Shown piece by piece: positions 53,888-62,369 of a stretch of 64,000 nt of DNA. A program made the position numbers and the translations under genes. Within the stretch, counting starts at the first letter, position 1, and every line of letters starts with the position of its first letter. The stretch covers positions 463,589 to 527,588 of the forward strand of contig CAVVEC010000007.1 in assembly GCA_963747105.1 (NCBI GenBank), written 5' to 3'. The stretch is from CAVVEC01 sp963747105 (GTDB lineage: Bacteria > Acidobacteriota > Terriglobia > Terriglobales > Acidobacteriaceae). The notes under the pieces are model-generated. The model had not been told where the DNA came from, did no database searches, and worked only from the letters and a program-made list of their open reading frames with translations.

Positions 53888-55651
53888 CTAATCGTAGGTT
53901 CCTTCCAGCAGCCATCGCCCGCTCAGCAGATCGCGAACCAGACGATATAAAGCAATGCTGGTTTCTTCCTGCACCGCGATGTCCCACTCGTCACGCGCCC
54001 ATCCTTCCTGCTCCCACCAGTCGCCGGACGAACGCCAGGGCCCTGCCGCCCATAGAATTTCTCCTTGTATTTCTCTGCGTTTGGGGCAAGTGATGCTCGC
54101 CGGCTTGCCGTCGCGCATGGTTATTGTGGCGCTGACCAACGGGCGAAAGACGCGCAGCGCGGTAACGAGATCTTCAGGACTCTCATCATTTTGCTTTTGG
54201 GCAGAGCAGAGCTCCAGCAGACTAGGGAAAAACTCTGACTTCACTGTGTCTTGGGAAGGGCACGACTTCAGTCGCGCCGATACGTCCTTTATTCTTGAAT
54301 TCCCCAAGCGGGCACCAGCCCGCGAGGATTCTGTTCTCAGATCTTTTTCGCCTCTTCTCATCCCTTGAGGTTCACTGGGCGCAAAGCGCTGCATGCGGAA
54401 TCCCTCGGGACGATGCGTATCCAGCAATTCCAGTGAACCTATCTTGTCTTCCCCGACGATCCCCGCAATCCTCGCCAGCGTGAGCTCAAGTTTCTCCGGC
54501 TCGGGCGAAGGAGGAAGAAAAAGTCCGTTTTGTGCCGCCCGCGGCCGCACCGGTTCTGCCGCCAGATGAATTTTGACGATGGGAGCGCCGGGGGGATGTG
54601 CCCTCAAATCAAGCTGCAACAATTTGAGAAAAGTTTTGGGATCGAGCAGAGGAATGGGCAGATGGAGGGTGCGGCGAAACAGACTGTGTGGGGACGGGCG
54701 CCCTCGCTCGTCCGGGCCGAGCGCAAGCTCGGCGGAATCATGCTCAATAAGGCATCCTTTCTGCAATTCCAACTCCAACCGCAATTCCTGCGTTGCCAAC
54801 GCACGCGCGCCCAGACGAGCACATATCTGTTCCAACAACCGGTCCAGCAGAAACGCCAACGGCTCCAGCAGCACAAGTGGATATTCCAACTCGATCACTT
54901 CTTCGAAAATCAGCAGCGGCTCGACCGGAACCAGCGTGCGTGAAGTGGCGCCATGTGCCAGTTTTTGTAAATGAATTCCGGCCTGTCCCAGGCGCTCGCT
55001 CAGCTCTACATCTGGCAATGCAGCCAAGTCGCGCAGAGTGCGAATTCCCCAGCGGTGGAATGTTTCCAAAAGCTGCTCGGCTTCCGGCTCGCCACGGCAG
55101 ATTTGAAAACTCCCCCCCAACAGCACTTCCACGGGTAAGCCGCCCAACTGTTCCGCTTCTTTTCCCTCGGCAATCACGGTCACGCCGGAAAATCCGCGGG
55201 CCGCGAGCATGGCCGCATCCGGATTGCACGCCACCGCAATGTCGGCTTCAAGTCCGAGATCCGCAGCGCGGCGTGCCAAAGCGCGCGCGATTTTGGGCAA
55301 CGGACCAAAAAGCGGTTCCAGCCCGGCAAGGTCGAGGACCAGCGTGTCGCAACCCGCATCTTCCACGCGCGGCGAAAACGATTGCGCACAATCCAGCAGC
55401 GCGGCGTGGGCGGCGGCTTCCTGCAACCGAGAGCGGGGCCGCACCACCAGACCCGGACAGGCCTCCACCTGCGGCTTGGTCATTTCCAGAGTCACCCCGG
55501 CGCGGCGGGCTTTTTCATTGACCGCAAAAACCTTTTGCAGCGGAGCTTTGCCCTCGAGCACAGCCAGTGGTTGCGCGCGCAACTCCGGTTCAGTGCGCAG
55601 TATCGCTGCCACCGAAAAGTCAGGCACGAAGATGCAGGCATAGGCGGGCAT
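53888..55651 (-). CDS. imuB: ImuB, Y-family-like mutasome hub protein
   Basis: 587 residues. N-terminal Y-family polymerase-like fold with Y-A-C-I-F-V-P-D-F-S-V-A-A-I, but the catalytic acidic residues of active Y-polymerases are absent, as expected for ImuB, which organises ImuA and DnaE2 on the clamp. Conserved L-D-L-A-G-L-E-P-L-F-G and helix-hairpin-helix L-R-D-L-A-A-L-P. A stretch at about residues 437-478 (54228-54338) is repeat-derived. It lies 13 bases after imuA and 80 bases before dnaE2 in the operon. Confidence 0.9.
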   Translation of the reverse strand: MPAYACIFVPDFSVAAILRTEPELRAQPLAVLEGKAPLQKVFAVNEKARRAGVTLEMTKPQVEACPGLVVRPRSRLQEAAAHAALLDCAQSFSPRVEDAGCDTLVLDLAGLEPLFGPLPKIARALARRAADLGLEADIAVACNPDAAMLAARGFSGVTVIAEGKEAEQLGGLPVEVLLGGSFQICRGEPEAEQLLETFHRWGIRTLRDLAALPDVELSERLGQAGIHLQKLAHGATSRTLVPVEPLLIFEEVIELEYPLVLLEPLAFLLDRLLEQICARLGARALATQELRLELELQKGCLIEHDSAELALGPDERGRPSPHSLFRRTLHLPIPLLDPKTFLKLLQLDLRAHPPGAPIVKIHLAAEPVRPRAAQNGLFLPPSPEPEKLELTLARIAGIVGEDKIGSLELLDTHRPEGFRMQRFAPSEPQGMRRGEKDLRTESSRAGARLGNSRIKDVSARLKSCPSQDTVKSEFFPSLLELCSAQKQNDESPEDLVTALRVFRPLVSATITMRDGKPASITCPKRREIQGEILWAAGPWRSSGDWWEQEGWARDEWDIAVQEETSIALYRLVRDLLSGRWLLEGTYD

Positions 55652-55664
55652 GGACGCACCACCG

Positions 55665-56660
55665 CTACGAAATTCGCAGTGCTTTGGTCGTGAACGCGGC
55701 CGTAACCGATCGGACCGGTTTGCGTTCCAGCCGCGAACGCAACAGTTCTCCTTCTATATGAAGTTCATCCAAAAGCTGCGCGTGAGTCGGAGATATTTTC
55801 CCCGCCAGATCTTTTTCCGAGAGCTGAGAGCTGGCGGCTGCCAGCTTTTTGGCCAATGACGGAAAGCTGTTCTTAGCCTGCCCTGAGCAAAGCGAAGGGA
55901 CCGACAACTGTTTTTGCACTTTCAGCAGCAGTGCGGCGCAGGTCTGCGCACAAGGCGCCTGGGTGACGACGAACAGTACCGTGGGGGTGCGCTCCACCGC
56001 ACGCTGAAAACGAAACCATGAGGCCAGCGGGATGCGCCGCGCAATTTTCAGAGAGACATCGCCAAGATCGATCATCACCAGCCCAAAGCCGCCGCTTTGC
56101 AGCAGCAGGTCCGTCACGCGCAACGCCTGCTCGACCGGACTTGCCATTTGCCTGTGATATTTCTTGCTCTCTGTGTCAGAGCCTGCCCTGGGCGTAGTCG
56201 AAGGGCGACTCTGTGGTGAACCTGACTTTCGCATATGCATCCCGCACCGTACCCACAGCAATCTTTCGAAATTCACTCCCGCAACTGCGGCAGACAGGGG
56301 ATGAAAAGTATCGCTTGCATCCACCAGAGCGCACACTTCTTGCCGCTGAGTCGCTGCCGCCAGAGTCGCCAGCAATACACTGGTACGTCCGGAAGAGGCT
56401 GCCCCGCACACCTCGGTCAGGCATCCGCGGGGAATGCCGCCGGTCAGCGCATTGATTTCGCGGATCCCGCTGGAAACCATCTCCGGCATGGGGCGCACTT
56501 CAAGCCGTGACGCAGGAACCACACCCGCGAGTTTGGGCATTGCAGATAGAGACGTTGCCAGCAATGTCTCTACACGAATTTTCCGTAGAGACGCAGCTTG
56601 CTGCGTCCCGGCAACGGGACGGCGCGCAGCGGCAGTCGAAAAAAGCGCAAAAGATGACAT
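55665..56660 (-). CDS. imuA: ImuA-like RecA-fold protein of the mutasome operon
   Basis: About 331 residues from ATG 56660, which has GAGG five bases upstream; the in-frame ATG at 56840 lacks one and adds an unlike leader. RecA-type core: G-G-I-P-R-G-C-L-T-E-V-C, P-loop G-A-A-S-S-G-R-T-S, and V-C-A-L-V-D-A-S-D-T-F. ImuA is needed for DnaE2-dependent mutagenesis and binds ImuB. Three segments are made from dispersed repeats: 56547-56608 (near residues 18-38), 56181-56208 and 55877-55900. It heads the operon imuA-imuB-dnaE2. Confidence 0.85.
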   Translation of the reverse strand: MSSFALFSTAAARRPVAGTQQAASLRKIRVETLLATSLSAMPKLAGVVPASRLEVRPMPEMVSSGIREINALTGGIPRGCLTEVCGAASSGRTSVLLATLAAATQRQEVCALVDASDTFHPLSAAVAGVNFERLLWVRCGMHMRKSGSPQSRPSTTPRAGSDTESKKYHRQMASPVEQALRVTDLLLQSGGFGLVMIDLGDVSLKIARRIPLASWFRFQRAVERTPTVLFVVTQAPCAQTCAALLLKVQKQLSVPSLCSGQAKNSFPSLAKKLAAASSQLSEKDLAGKISPTHAQLLDELHIEGELLRSRLERKPVRSVTAAFTTKALRIS

Positions 56661-56872
56661 GAGAACCTCAATTTCAGGAACATCAGGGAGGGTCAAAACC
56701 CCGGGGCGAAGGCGAGCGTATTCGCTTTTTATTCGCCTTTCAAAATTCTGCTCCCACCATAGGAGCCTTGTCAAGAGAATTACCAATACTAAGAAATCAT
56801 TAAGATATTCCTGGATGACCCGCCTCCGGCGCTGGCGCACGCGGCTTTGCTATAATCGCTGCCGGTCCTATT

Positions 56873-56910
56873 GGCGCTATCGTCTAGGGGTTAGGACGGA
56901 AGATTCTCAA
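56873..56910 (+). pseudogene. 5' half of a tRNA-Glu(CTC), cut at the anticodon loop
   Basis: Reads GGCGCTATCGTCTAGGGGTT then AGGACGGAAGATTCTCAA. It follows tRNA-Glu numbering exactly from base 1 to base 38: acceptor GGCGCTA, D-stem GTCT/GGAC, anticodon 5' stem GAAGA and loop TTCTCAA. After position 38 the sequence changes to TGGTATTTTCC and no 3' half follows. This is a typical junction of site-specific integration. Confidence 0.8.
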
Positions 56911-57099
56911 TGGTATTTTCCACAATCTAAACCTAGCATTTTCAGTAGTTTGCGAAAGTTTACACTAAGATAGGTGATACGCCTCGTGTTTTTCCTGTAA
57001 GTGGCGGCCTATCAGTTGGTTGCAAGGAAATTTTGCGGCGCGCCTCGTGAATTTCAGTGCAAAGAAAGTGCAAATTTTAGTGTAAAGTGAAGTGGCCGT
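56911..57099. other. AT-rich junction segment between tRNA half and intact tRNA-Glu
   Basis: Non-coding, visibly richer in A and T than its surroundings. Contains direct-repeat-like pieces AGTGCAAAG / AGTGCAAAT and TTTACACTAAGA / TTTTAGTGTAAAG (inverted). These may be recombinase-binding arms of an attachment site. Confidence 0.45.
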
Positions 57100-57174
57100 G
57101 GCCCTGTCATCTAACGGTTAGGATACTGCCCTCTCAAGGCAGGTATACGGGTTCGATTCCCGTCAGGGCTACCA
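57100..57174 (+). tRNA. tRNA-Glu(CTC), intact
   Basis: 75 bases with full cloverleaf: acceptor GGCCCTG with CAGGGCT (first pair G-U), D-arm CATCTAACGGTTAGGATA, anticodon stem CTGCC/GGCAG around CTCTCAA (anticodon CTC), T-arm ACGGGTTCGATTCCCGT, discriminator A and encoded CCA. Confidence 0.95.
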
Positions 57175-57331
57175 ACCTATCGGCCACTGATCGCCCATAC
57201 TGTTTCCAGCCGCGCGCATTAGTGTTGTGTCCGGCGTACCTAGTGCTGCTCCCTTCGTGCATACCGAATCACTTACTTGAAGCGGTGTTTCCCACGAAAC
57301 TTGGCCTGCGCCACAAGGAGGGCGCACACCA

Positions 57332-57970
57332 ATGGAAGGCACAGCAACGGCAACGGCCAAAGTTCCTGCATCCACGCCAGCCGAAAAGATCATGGCTTCA
57401 ACTGCCCCGGCGCGGCCAACATGGATAAAGCAACTGGATAAGTGGCAACGGAAAGGCGCAGAAATCGCCAAGCAAGACAAAAAGCATCAATGGCAAATTG
57501 CGGATTGGATGTTGCAAGGCGTGGAAATCGGCGAACAGGCCGGTAAGCAAAAGCACAAAGCCACCACGGAAATGTTCAACCGCGCCGAGCAAGCAACCGG
57601 CTTGGATCGTAGCACGCTGAAAACATGGGCCAGTGTTGCGCGCAACATGCCACGGTTGTTACGTGACAACCGGCTATCGTTCTACCACCACAAAGAAGTT
57701 GCGGATTTGAAAACGGATGCCGAAAAAAAGCAATGGCTGAAAAAGGCCATTGATGAAAAGCTATCCGTGGCCGCTTTCCGAAAAGCAATCCACGCAACAC
57801 AGGGCACGCCAGATCCCGAGCCGGCTCCCGTAACCGCAACTAAAAGCGTGCGGCCACAATTCAGTGCCGAGCAAATGGCAAAAATAGCCAAGCTCGCCAA
57901 AGCCGCGAACAAATCCGAGGATGATTTCGTGCGCGACGTTGTGGTGGCATACCTAGCCAAATGCCAATAG
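57332..57970 (+). CDS. LmbU-like putative transcriptional regulator
   Basis: 212 residues. The central part matches the pattern of LmbU-type regulators: W-Q-I-A-D-W-M-L-Q-G, then A-T-G-L-D-R-S-T-L-K-T-W-A-S-V-A-R, and L-S-F-Y-H-H-K-E-V-A-D-L followed by Q-W-L-K-K-A and L-S-V-A-A-F-R-K-A-I. This is a helix-turn-helix-like DNA-binding fold. The N-terminus is Ala/Thr-rich and the C-terminal 40 residues resemble a short helical dimerisation or ribbon segment. The last codons overlap the start of the clamp gene by ten bases, suggesting co-regulation. Codon usage is more AT-rich than in the flanking host genes. Confidence 0.65.
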   Translation: MEGTATATAKVPASTPAEKIMASTAPARPTWIKQLDKWQRKGAEIAKQDKKHQWQIADWMLQGVEIGEQAGKQKHKATTEMFNRAEQATGLDRSTLKTWASVARNMPRLLRDNRLSFYHHKEVADLKTDAEKKQWLKKAIDEKLSVAAFRKAIHATQGTPDPEPAPVTATKSVRPQFSAEQMAKIAKLAKAANKSEDDFVRDVVVAYLAKCQ

Positions 57971-59070
57971 CCTTCACAGCTACCGTATTACGAACAAGCC
58001 TTGCAACCGCCACTGACCGTATTGCGCGGTTGCATCCCCAGCTTGTTCGCCTTTCGGTCGAACATGGCCAAGCATGGTTATCCGCGCAAGCGCGCGATAA
58101 CGACCTGTACCTATCGTGCAAATTGAAAGGCAAAGTCGCTGGGCACGGTGCCGTCATACTATCTAAGTTTACTTTGCTACGAGCGCACGCCAACAGTAGC
58201 GCCGATACCATAATTTTCAAAGCCGCTGATAACGTGCTGGAAATAACCGCCGGGCGCGCGCGATCAAAGCACAGTGCAAGTCCAGATGATGGCGCGTATG
58301 TTTGGCCGAAATGCGATGAATTGTGTGCCCTATCTTTGCCGCTGTTTCAAGACTTGGTGCGGCACGTTGCTTTCGCTTGCCCGAACCAGGTCAACAAATT
58401 CCAGCAACCATATATTTTGGTTGAAAGCACCGGCACAGTTGTGCGTGCGGTTGCAACCGATAGTTTTCGGATAGCAATTTATGAACCGCCGTTTCCCGCG
58501 ACGGTTTGTGCATTTTTGATTGGCCCGGGAGCCACACGCATAGTGGCTGGATTATCGGGCCTGATCCTTCAAATCTCTGCCAGTGAAACGCATTTGTTTT
58601 TCGCAACCGATGATTCCGTATTGATGACGGAGCTTGTGCCAGTTTCTCAATTTATGCCGTATCAGCATGTGTTGCCACAAATGTACTTAACTGGTCTCAT
58701 TGTTGTGGAAAAACGGGCGTTGCGACAAGCCATCAGATACGTCCTTGTTAACGCCGAAAAACAATATTCCCCGATTGTTTTTGCCGTAGCGGAAAACAGC
58801 GCGGCGCTTATGGTGCAAGCCACTCGCACGGAATGGGCAAATCAATTTGTCAACGATGATCTGCTTACGTTATCAGCGGATAATGAAATTGAGGCCACTG
58901 TAATTGGTCCCTCTGTCAGCTTCGCACTTAACGGCAAATATCTGTTGGAATATCTAAACCGTGCGCCGGATCGGTTTGCGATTCGCGTCGCGCGCTTTAA
59001 AACAACCTTGATGGTGGATTTTTTCACTGATAGGGAACCCTTTCGGTATCTGCAAATGGTGCTAGAATAG
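57961..59070 (+). CDS. Divergent DNA polymerase III beta sliding clamp (DnaN-like)
   Basis: 369 residues, the normal length of DnaN, with the three-domain clamp layout. Domain 1: F-T-A-T-V-L-R-T-S-L. Domain 2: L-S-L-P-L-F-Q-D-L-V-R-H-V and the hallmark V-R-A-V-A-T-D-S-F-R-I-A-I, equivalent to R-T-V-A-T-D-G-H-R-L-A in E. coli. Domain 3: S-V-L-M-T-E-L-V-P-V-S-Q-F-M-P-Y and F-A-L-N-G-K-Y-L-L-E-Y-L-N. It ends F-R-Y-L-Q-M-V-L-E rather than the usual Y-V-V-M-P-M-R-L. The gene lies on the tRNA-associated island, overlapping the LmbU-like gene, so it is probably a mobile-element clamp rather than the host dnaN. Confidence 0.82.
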   Translation: MPIAFTATVLRTSLATATDRIARLHPQLVRLSVEHGQAWLSAQARDNDLYLSCKLKGKVAGHGAVILSKFTLLRAHANSSADTIIFKAADNVLEITAGRARSKHSASPDDGAYVWPKCDELCALSLPLFQDLVRHVAFACPNQVNKFQQPYILVESTGTVVRAVATDSFRIAIYEPPFPATVCAFLIGPGATRIVAGLSGLILQISASETHLFFATDDSVLMTELVPVSQFMPYQHVLPQMYLTGLIVVEKRALRQAIRYVLVNAEKQYSPIVFAVAENSAALMVQATRTEWANQFVNDDLLTLSADNEIEATVIGPSVSFALNGKYLLEYLNRAPDRFAIRVARFKTTLMVDFFTDREPFRYLQMVLE

Positions 59071-59438
59071 GCCGTCCGGGGCCAGTTCTTAACTTTTTGG
59101 AGTTGCTTTTTGGAGGCATGATCCTATAAGCTATACCAATGCGGGCCGTTTCGGCGGCCCGCAATTCGCTTTTAGAAGGGAAAAGCGGCACTGGCGGGCT
59201 GTAACACGTACGTGCGAGATTAGAGGCTTTCCCAGCCTTTAGAGGACTTGGCATGTGGCCTGTTCGCAACATTTCACAATCCGAGGGCTTCGATTTCGCT
59301 GTTGCTTGATGGTGGGGCGCGCAACCACATAAACGCGCAACACAGTGTGGCCAACACTGTGCAAAAGATTAAAGGCGTTGTGCCAGCAATTGGAACCTCA
59401 AGCCCGGTTGCTGGCCACGCTTTTTGCTTGAGGAAAAT
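59071..59438. other. Intergenic region on the island
   Basis: About 370 bases. Apart from the hairpin at 59141-59162 no feature is supported. The sequence ATTTCACAATCCGAGGGC region and the rest show no open frame with a ribosome-binding site until 59431. Confidence 0.4.
59141..59162 (+). terminator. Possible terminator after the clamp gene
   Basis: GCGGGCCG / CGGCCCGC stem with a TTTCGG loop, followed by AATTCGCTTTT. It lies 70 bases after the stop of the clamp gene. The T-run is weak. Confidence 0.5.
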
Positions 59439-60260
59439 ATGGAAACCAAAAAACCCATCCGTGGAAAGCAAAGCTTCACGAAGAAAGTTCCGCTGAAACC
59501 CGGCGAGATCTGCAGCAGCCTGAAACGCCATTACGAATTCTGTGCCCGTGAAGTTGTCGGCTATCTGGATATGCTAGCAACCAACGATCCAGAACGTTTT
59601 GTTTGGCCGCATGTGCCCACGATTGTTGAGAATTGCAATCTCCGCCGAAAAACCAAAAAGGAATATGGCCGCCGTCAGGTCAATTACGTGCTTGCCCTTT
59701 TACGCCTTCAGCGCGTGCTAACTGATGCCGAGCGTGTGCGCGGCGGCGTGCTTAGGCAAGGCTGGATTGTGGCCCCGCACAACGCTGTTACCGTTGTAGA
59801 AGATAACTGTTGCGACTTGCAAGGCCAGCATCATTGGGAGCGCGAAATCGAAACGGAACAGGATTCAACCGGCCAGTGGCGATTGAAGAAAATCGGCCCT
59901 GTTATCTGGTCCGCTGTGCAAGGCACTGTGCAAGGGAAAGCCCCAAATGTGCAAGGCACTGTGCAAGGGAAAGCCCCAAATGTGCAAGGCACTGTGCAAT
60001 GGCAAAGTAGTAAACTCAGCGCCCAACAGATTGAAAAAGAAACTACTTGCGAAAGCGCCGCGCCGCCTAGCCTTTTGAGCCTTTCTGAGCCTAATGAACC
60101 TACCGAACCAAAACCAGCCTGCCAGCCTAAAAACGCCGCACCAAAAAACGGTGCGGATGATAAAAGCAAAGCGGCAGGCGGGCAGGCCGGGGTTGGTTTG
60201 GGTGATTTTGCTCTTCAAAAAGCAACAACAACCCCAAAGGCCCGTTGGAGAAATTCATAA
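59439..60260 (+). CDS. Island protein with 11-residue tandem repeats, possible replication or DNA-binding protein
   Basis: 273 residues from ATG 59439, preceded by GAGGAAAA. The N-terminal half is basic and helical (S-L-K-R-H-Y-E-F-C-A-R-E-V, R-R-K-T-K-K-E-Y-G-R-R-Q-V-N-Y-V-L), like winged-helix replication or DNA-binding proteins of mobile elements. Residues about 160-187 are two and a half copies of V-Q-G-T-V-Q-G-K-A-P-N, made by a 33-base tandem repeat. The C-terminal part is low-complexity, rich in Pro, Glu, Lys and Ala. No family is recognised. Confidence 0.6.
   Translation: METKKPIRGKQSFTKKVPLKPGEICSSLKRHYEFCAREVVGYLDMLATNDPERFVWPHVPTIVENCNLRRKTKKEYGRRQVNYVLALLRLQRVLTDAERVRGGVLRQGWIVAPHNAVTVVEDNCCDLQGQHHWEREIETEQDSTGQWRLKKIGPVIWSAVQGTVQGKAPNVQGTVQGKAPNVQGTVQWQSSKLSAQQIEKETTCESAAPPSLLSLSEPNEPTEPKPACQPKNAAPKNGADDKSKAAGGQAGVGLGDFALQKATTTPKARWRNS
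59916..59999 (+). repeat. 33-base tandem repeat inside the island gene
   Basis: Two perfect copies of a 33-base unit (59916-59948 and 59949-59981), then the first 18 bases of a third. The unit begins GTGCAAGGCACTGTGCAAGG. Being a multiple of three, it changes protein length without shifting the frame. Confidence 0.92.
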
Positions 60261-60454
60261 GCGAAATTGGTTCCGCTATTTCGGACACAATGGTTTTTGC
60301 TGTACCAACCGAACAAGAAAGGGACGGAGTTTTAGCACAACTTGAAAGCCTTGGCGGCGATTCCGAAGAACTGGCGTCAGAAATATCCAAGTGGGAAGAA
60401 AACAGATGCCCACCGATTGGTGGCCGCTCATTTGGGCGCTGGGTGTATGGTTGA
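60245..60454 (+). CDS. Small hypothetical protein overlapping the repeat-containing gene
   Basis: 69 residues starting at TTG 60245, overlapping the end of the previous frame by 16 bases. Sequence begins L/M-E-K-F-I-S-E-I-G-S-A-I and is acidic and helical (L-E-S-L-G-G-D-S-E-E-L-A-S-E-I). No ribosome-binding site of note, no family. A start by translational coupling is possible. Confidence 0.4.
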   Translation: MEKFISEIGSAISDTMVFAVPTEQERDGVLAQLESLGGDSEELASEISKWEENRCPPIGGRSFGRWVYG

Positions 60455-60915
60455 AAGAAGGCAAAACCAGCTTTGAGGGAATTGCTGGAATATAAAACCT
60501 CGCTCGCAAAGTCACGGAAATTACGCGGCCTGAAGCCATAACACGCCACAGGTAAATTGATGGCTGAAAATGTCCAAACCGAATGGCAACGCTTGGCCCG
60601 CGAAAGAGTTACCAGCCGATTTATGTCTCGAGGAAGCGGCCATTCGCGGTTCTGGATTGCTCCACAGGAACTGTCCTGCTTTTCAATTTCCGGCTTGAGG
60701 CTTCCACCAAAGGTCACGTCATAGAATTGCAACCGCCAGCGCCCCGGCCCAGATTCCGCCAGCCGTTCCTTCGAGACTAAGAAGCAAGCAATGTGGCGCT
60801 TGTGCTCACGACCGGGGTCAATAAGTGTAATCGGGATTTTGCAACAGTTAAGCCGAGATGTCCTTTGATATCAGCGCAGTAACCGGACGATGCCACACAA
60901 AATGGGCCGTCTGCA
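60455..60915. other. Right part of the island, non-coding or with one tiny frame
   Basis: About 460 bases. A 54-residue frame (60560-60724) begins M-A-E-N-V-Q-T-E-W-Q-R-L-A-R and could be a gene fragment, but it has no good ribosome-binding site. No 3' half of tRNA-Glu is found here, so the right end of the island cannot be placed exactly. Host-like sequence returns at about 60916. Confidence 0.4.
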
Positions 60916-62171
60916 TTAGGGCGTGATCTTGAACACCACGCCGCAACCGCCGTATGAGGGTTCGCAGTTAAGATCGCCGCCAAACACGGTAGTTCCATAG
61001 AAGTTCCCGGACCTGTCCACGACTAAGCCCGCGAACGGAACCGCTCCATCCGCTCCGCCGGTAAAAGTGTGTAGCACGGTTTCCTTGCCAGTTGAGTCCA
61101 GCTTGTAAACCACTCCGTCGTCATAAGTGCCGCCGAAGTAGGTCGATACCGTAAAGATTTCCGGCAGCATCTCTAACGAGCGGCCCATCAGCGGGCCGTT
61201 CCCCGTCCGCACAATTCGACTGCGAGCAAAAAGTGTAAAGGACGGTTTCTGTCCAGCTTCCGTTCGATTGTGGTGAGAGTTCAAAAACTACCCCACACCC
61301 TGTACCGCCGCACCCGGAGTTGCCGCCGTACTCCGTTGTGCCATAAAGATTTCCAGCGGCGGCGGCCACCAAGACTGAACTGGGACCGACCCCATCTTCC
61401 CCGCCAAAGCTGTTCAACAGGGTCTCGTTGCCTGCACTGTCCAGTTTGTACGCCGTCCCATCTCCGTAGGTGCCTCCGTAGCCCGTCGTGCCATAGATGT
61501 TGCCCGACGCATCCCGAATCACGCCCGAATAGGGGAACGCCCCATCTCCCCCTCCCGTTGGCGGGCCTTTGAAACGGTATATAACAGTTTCCTTGCCTGC
61601 CTTACTTATTTTGAATACCGTCCCATAAACAGCCCCACCTTCGTAGGTGGTGCCATACAGGTTGCCCAAAGCATCCGCCACCAGAAGGGACTCGGGTACT
61701 CGCCATCGCTTTCACCCTTGAAGAGGTGTAACACCGTCTCCTTGCCAGTCGCATCCAGTTTGAAAACCAACCCGCAGCCGTACTGACAATTGCTCGTAAT
61801 TTTGCCGCCCTCGAGAGTGGTTCCGTACAGTCTTCCTGCGTTGTCTCGCAGCAAGCCCGCAAAGGAACCCGAACCATTTACGCCGTTGAAACTGTGCTGC
61901 CAAACCCGCTTGCCGTTCTTGTCAAGCTTGAACGCGGTTCCGCATCCGGTGTTGCTGCATTGCCCGCGACCGCCGGACTCCGCAGTCCATAGAGATTTCC
62001 TTCCGAGTCCCGGATTACCACGCCGTGGGGGAATGCGCCGTCTTTAGGCGCTCCGTGAAACGTGTGTAGCACCTTGAACTTTTGCGCCTGTGCCGGTTGA
62101 GCCACAAACACAGACAATACGAGCGTGGCGGCCAACACTATCGAGTTCCGGTGTCGCAAAGAGTTGTCCAT
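60916..62171 (-). pseudogene. Third GloVer tandem-repeat gene, broken by three frameshifts
   Basis: The reverse strand has a start and signal peptide at 62171 (S-I-V-L-A-A-T-L-V-L-S-V-F-V-A), then K-F-K-V-L-H-T-F-H-G-A-P-K-D-G as in the gene at 14740. Repeat units G-N-L-Y-G-T-T ... F-K-L-D-x-x-G-K-E-T-V-L-H continue through three frames, with breaks near 61985, 61680 and 61140, and end C-G-V-V-F-K-I-T-P at 60916. The rejoined protein would be about 415 residues. It is not next to the other two copies, and its upstream region is unlike theirs. Confidence 0.8.
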
Positions 62172-62369
62172 GACACATCCTCCCCACTAAACCACCGATC
62201 ATCCTAGCCCTCGAACCACAACACGGGGAAGAGAGTTCGGCCCCGTCTTGGGGAATGAATGGGATAACTGTTGCTATCAGATGGGATGAGAAAGCCGGTC
62301 TCCGACGGGATGCGATACGCTCCCAAGTTATCGACGCGCTCGAAGCGCAAGAGATAAAGGAGACCGGCA

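Noticed and set aside
59916..59999. CRISPR array
   Set aside because: The 33-base units are directly adjacent without spacers and lie within a reading frame; no cas genes are near.
60560..60724. 54-residue gene on the island
   Set aside because: No convincing ribosome-binding site or family match; kept only as a remark.
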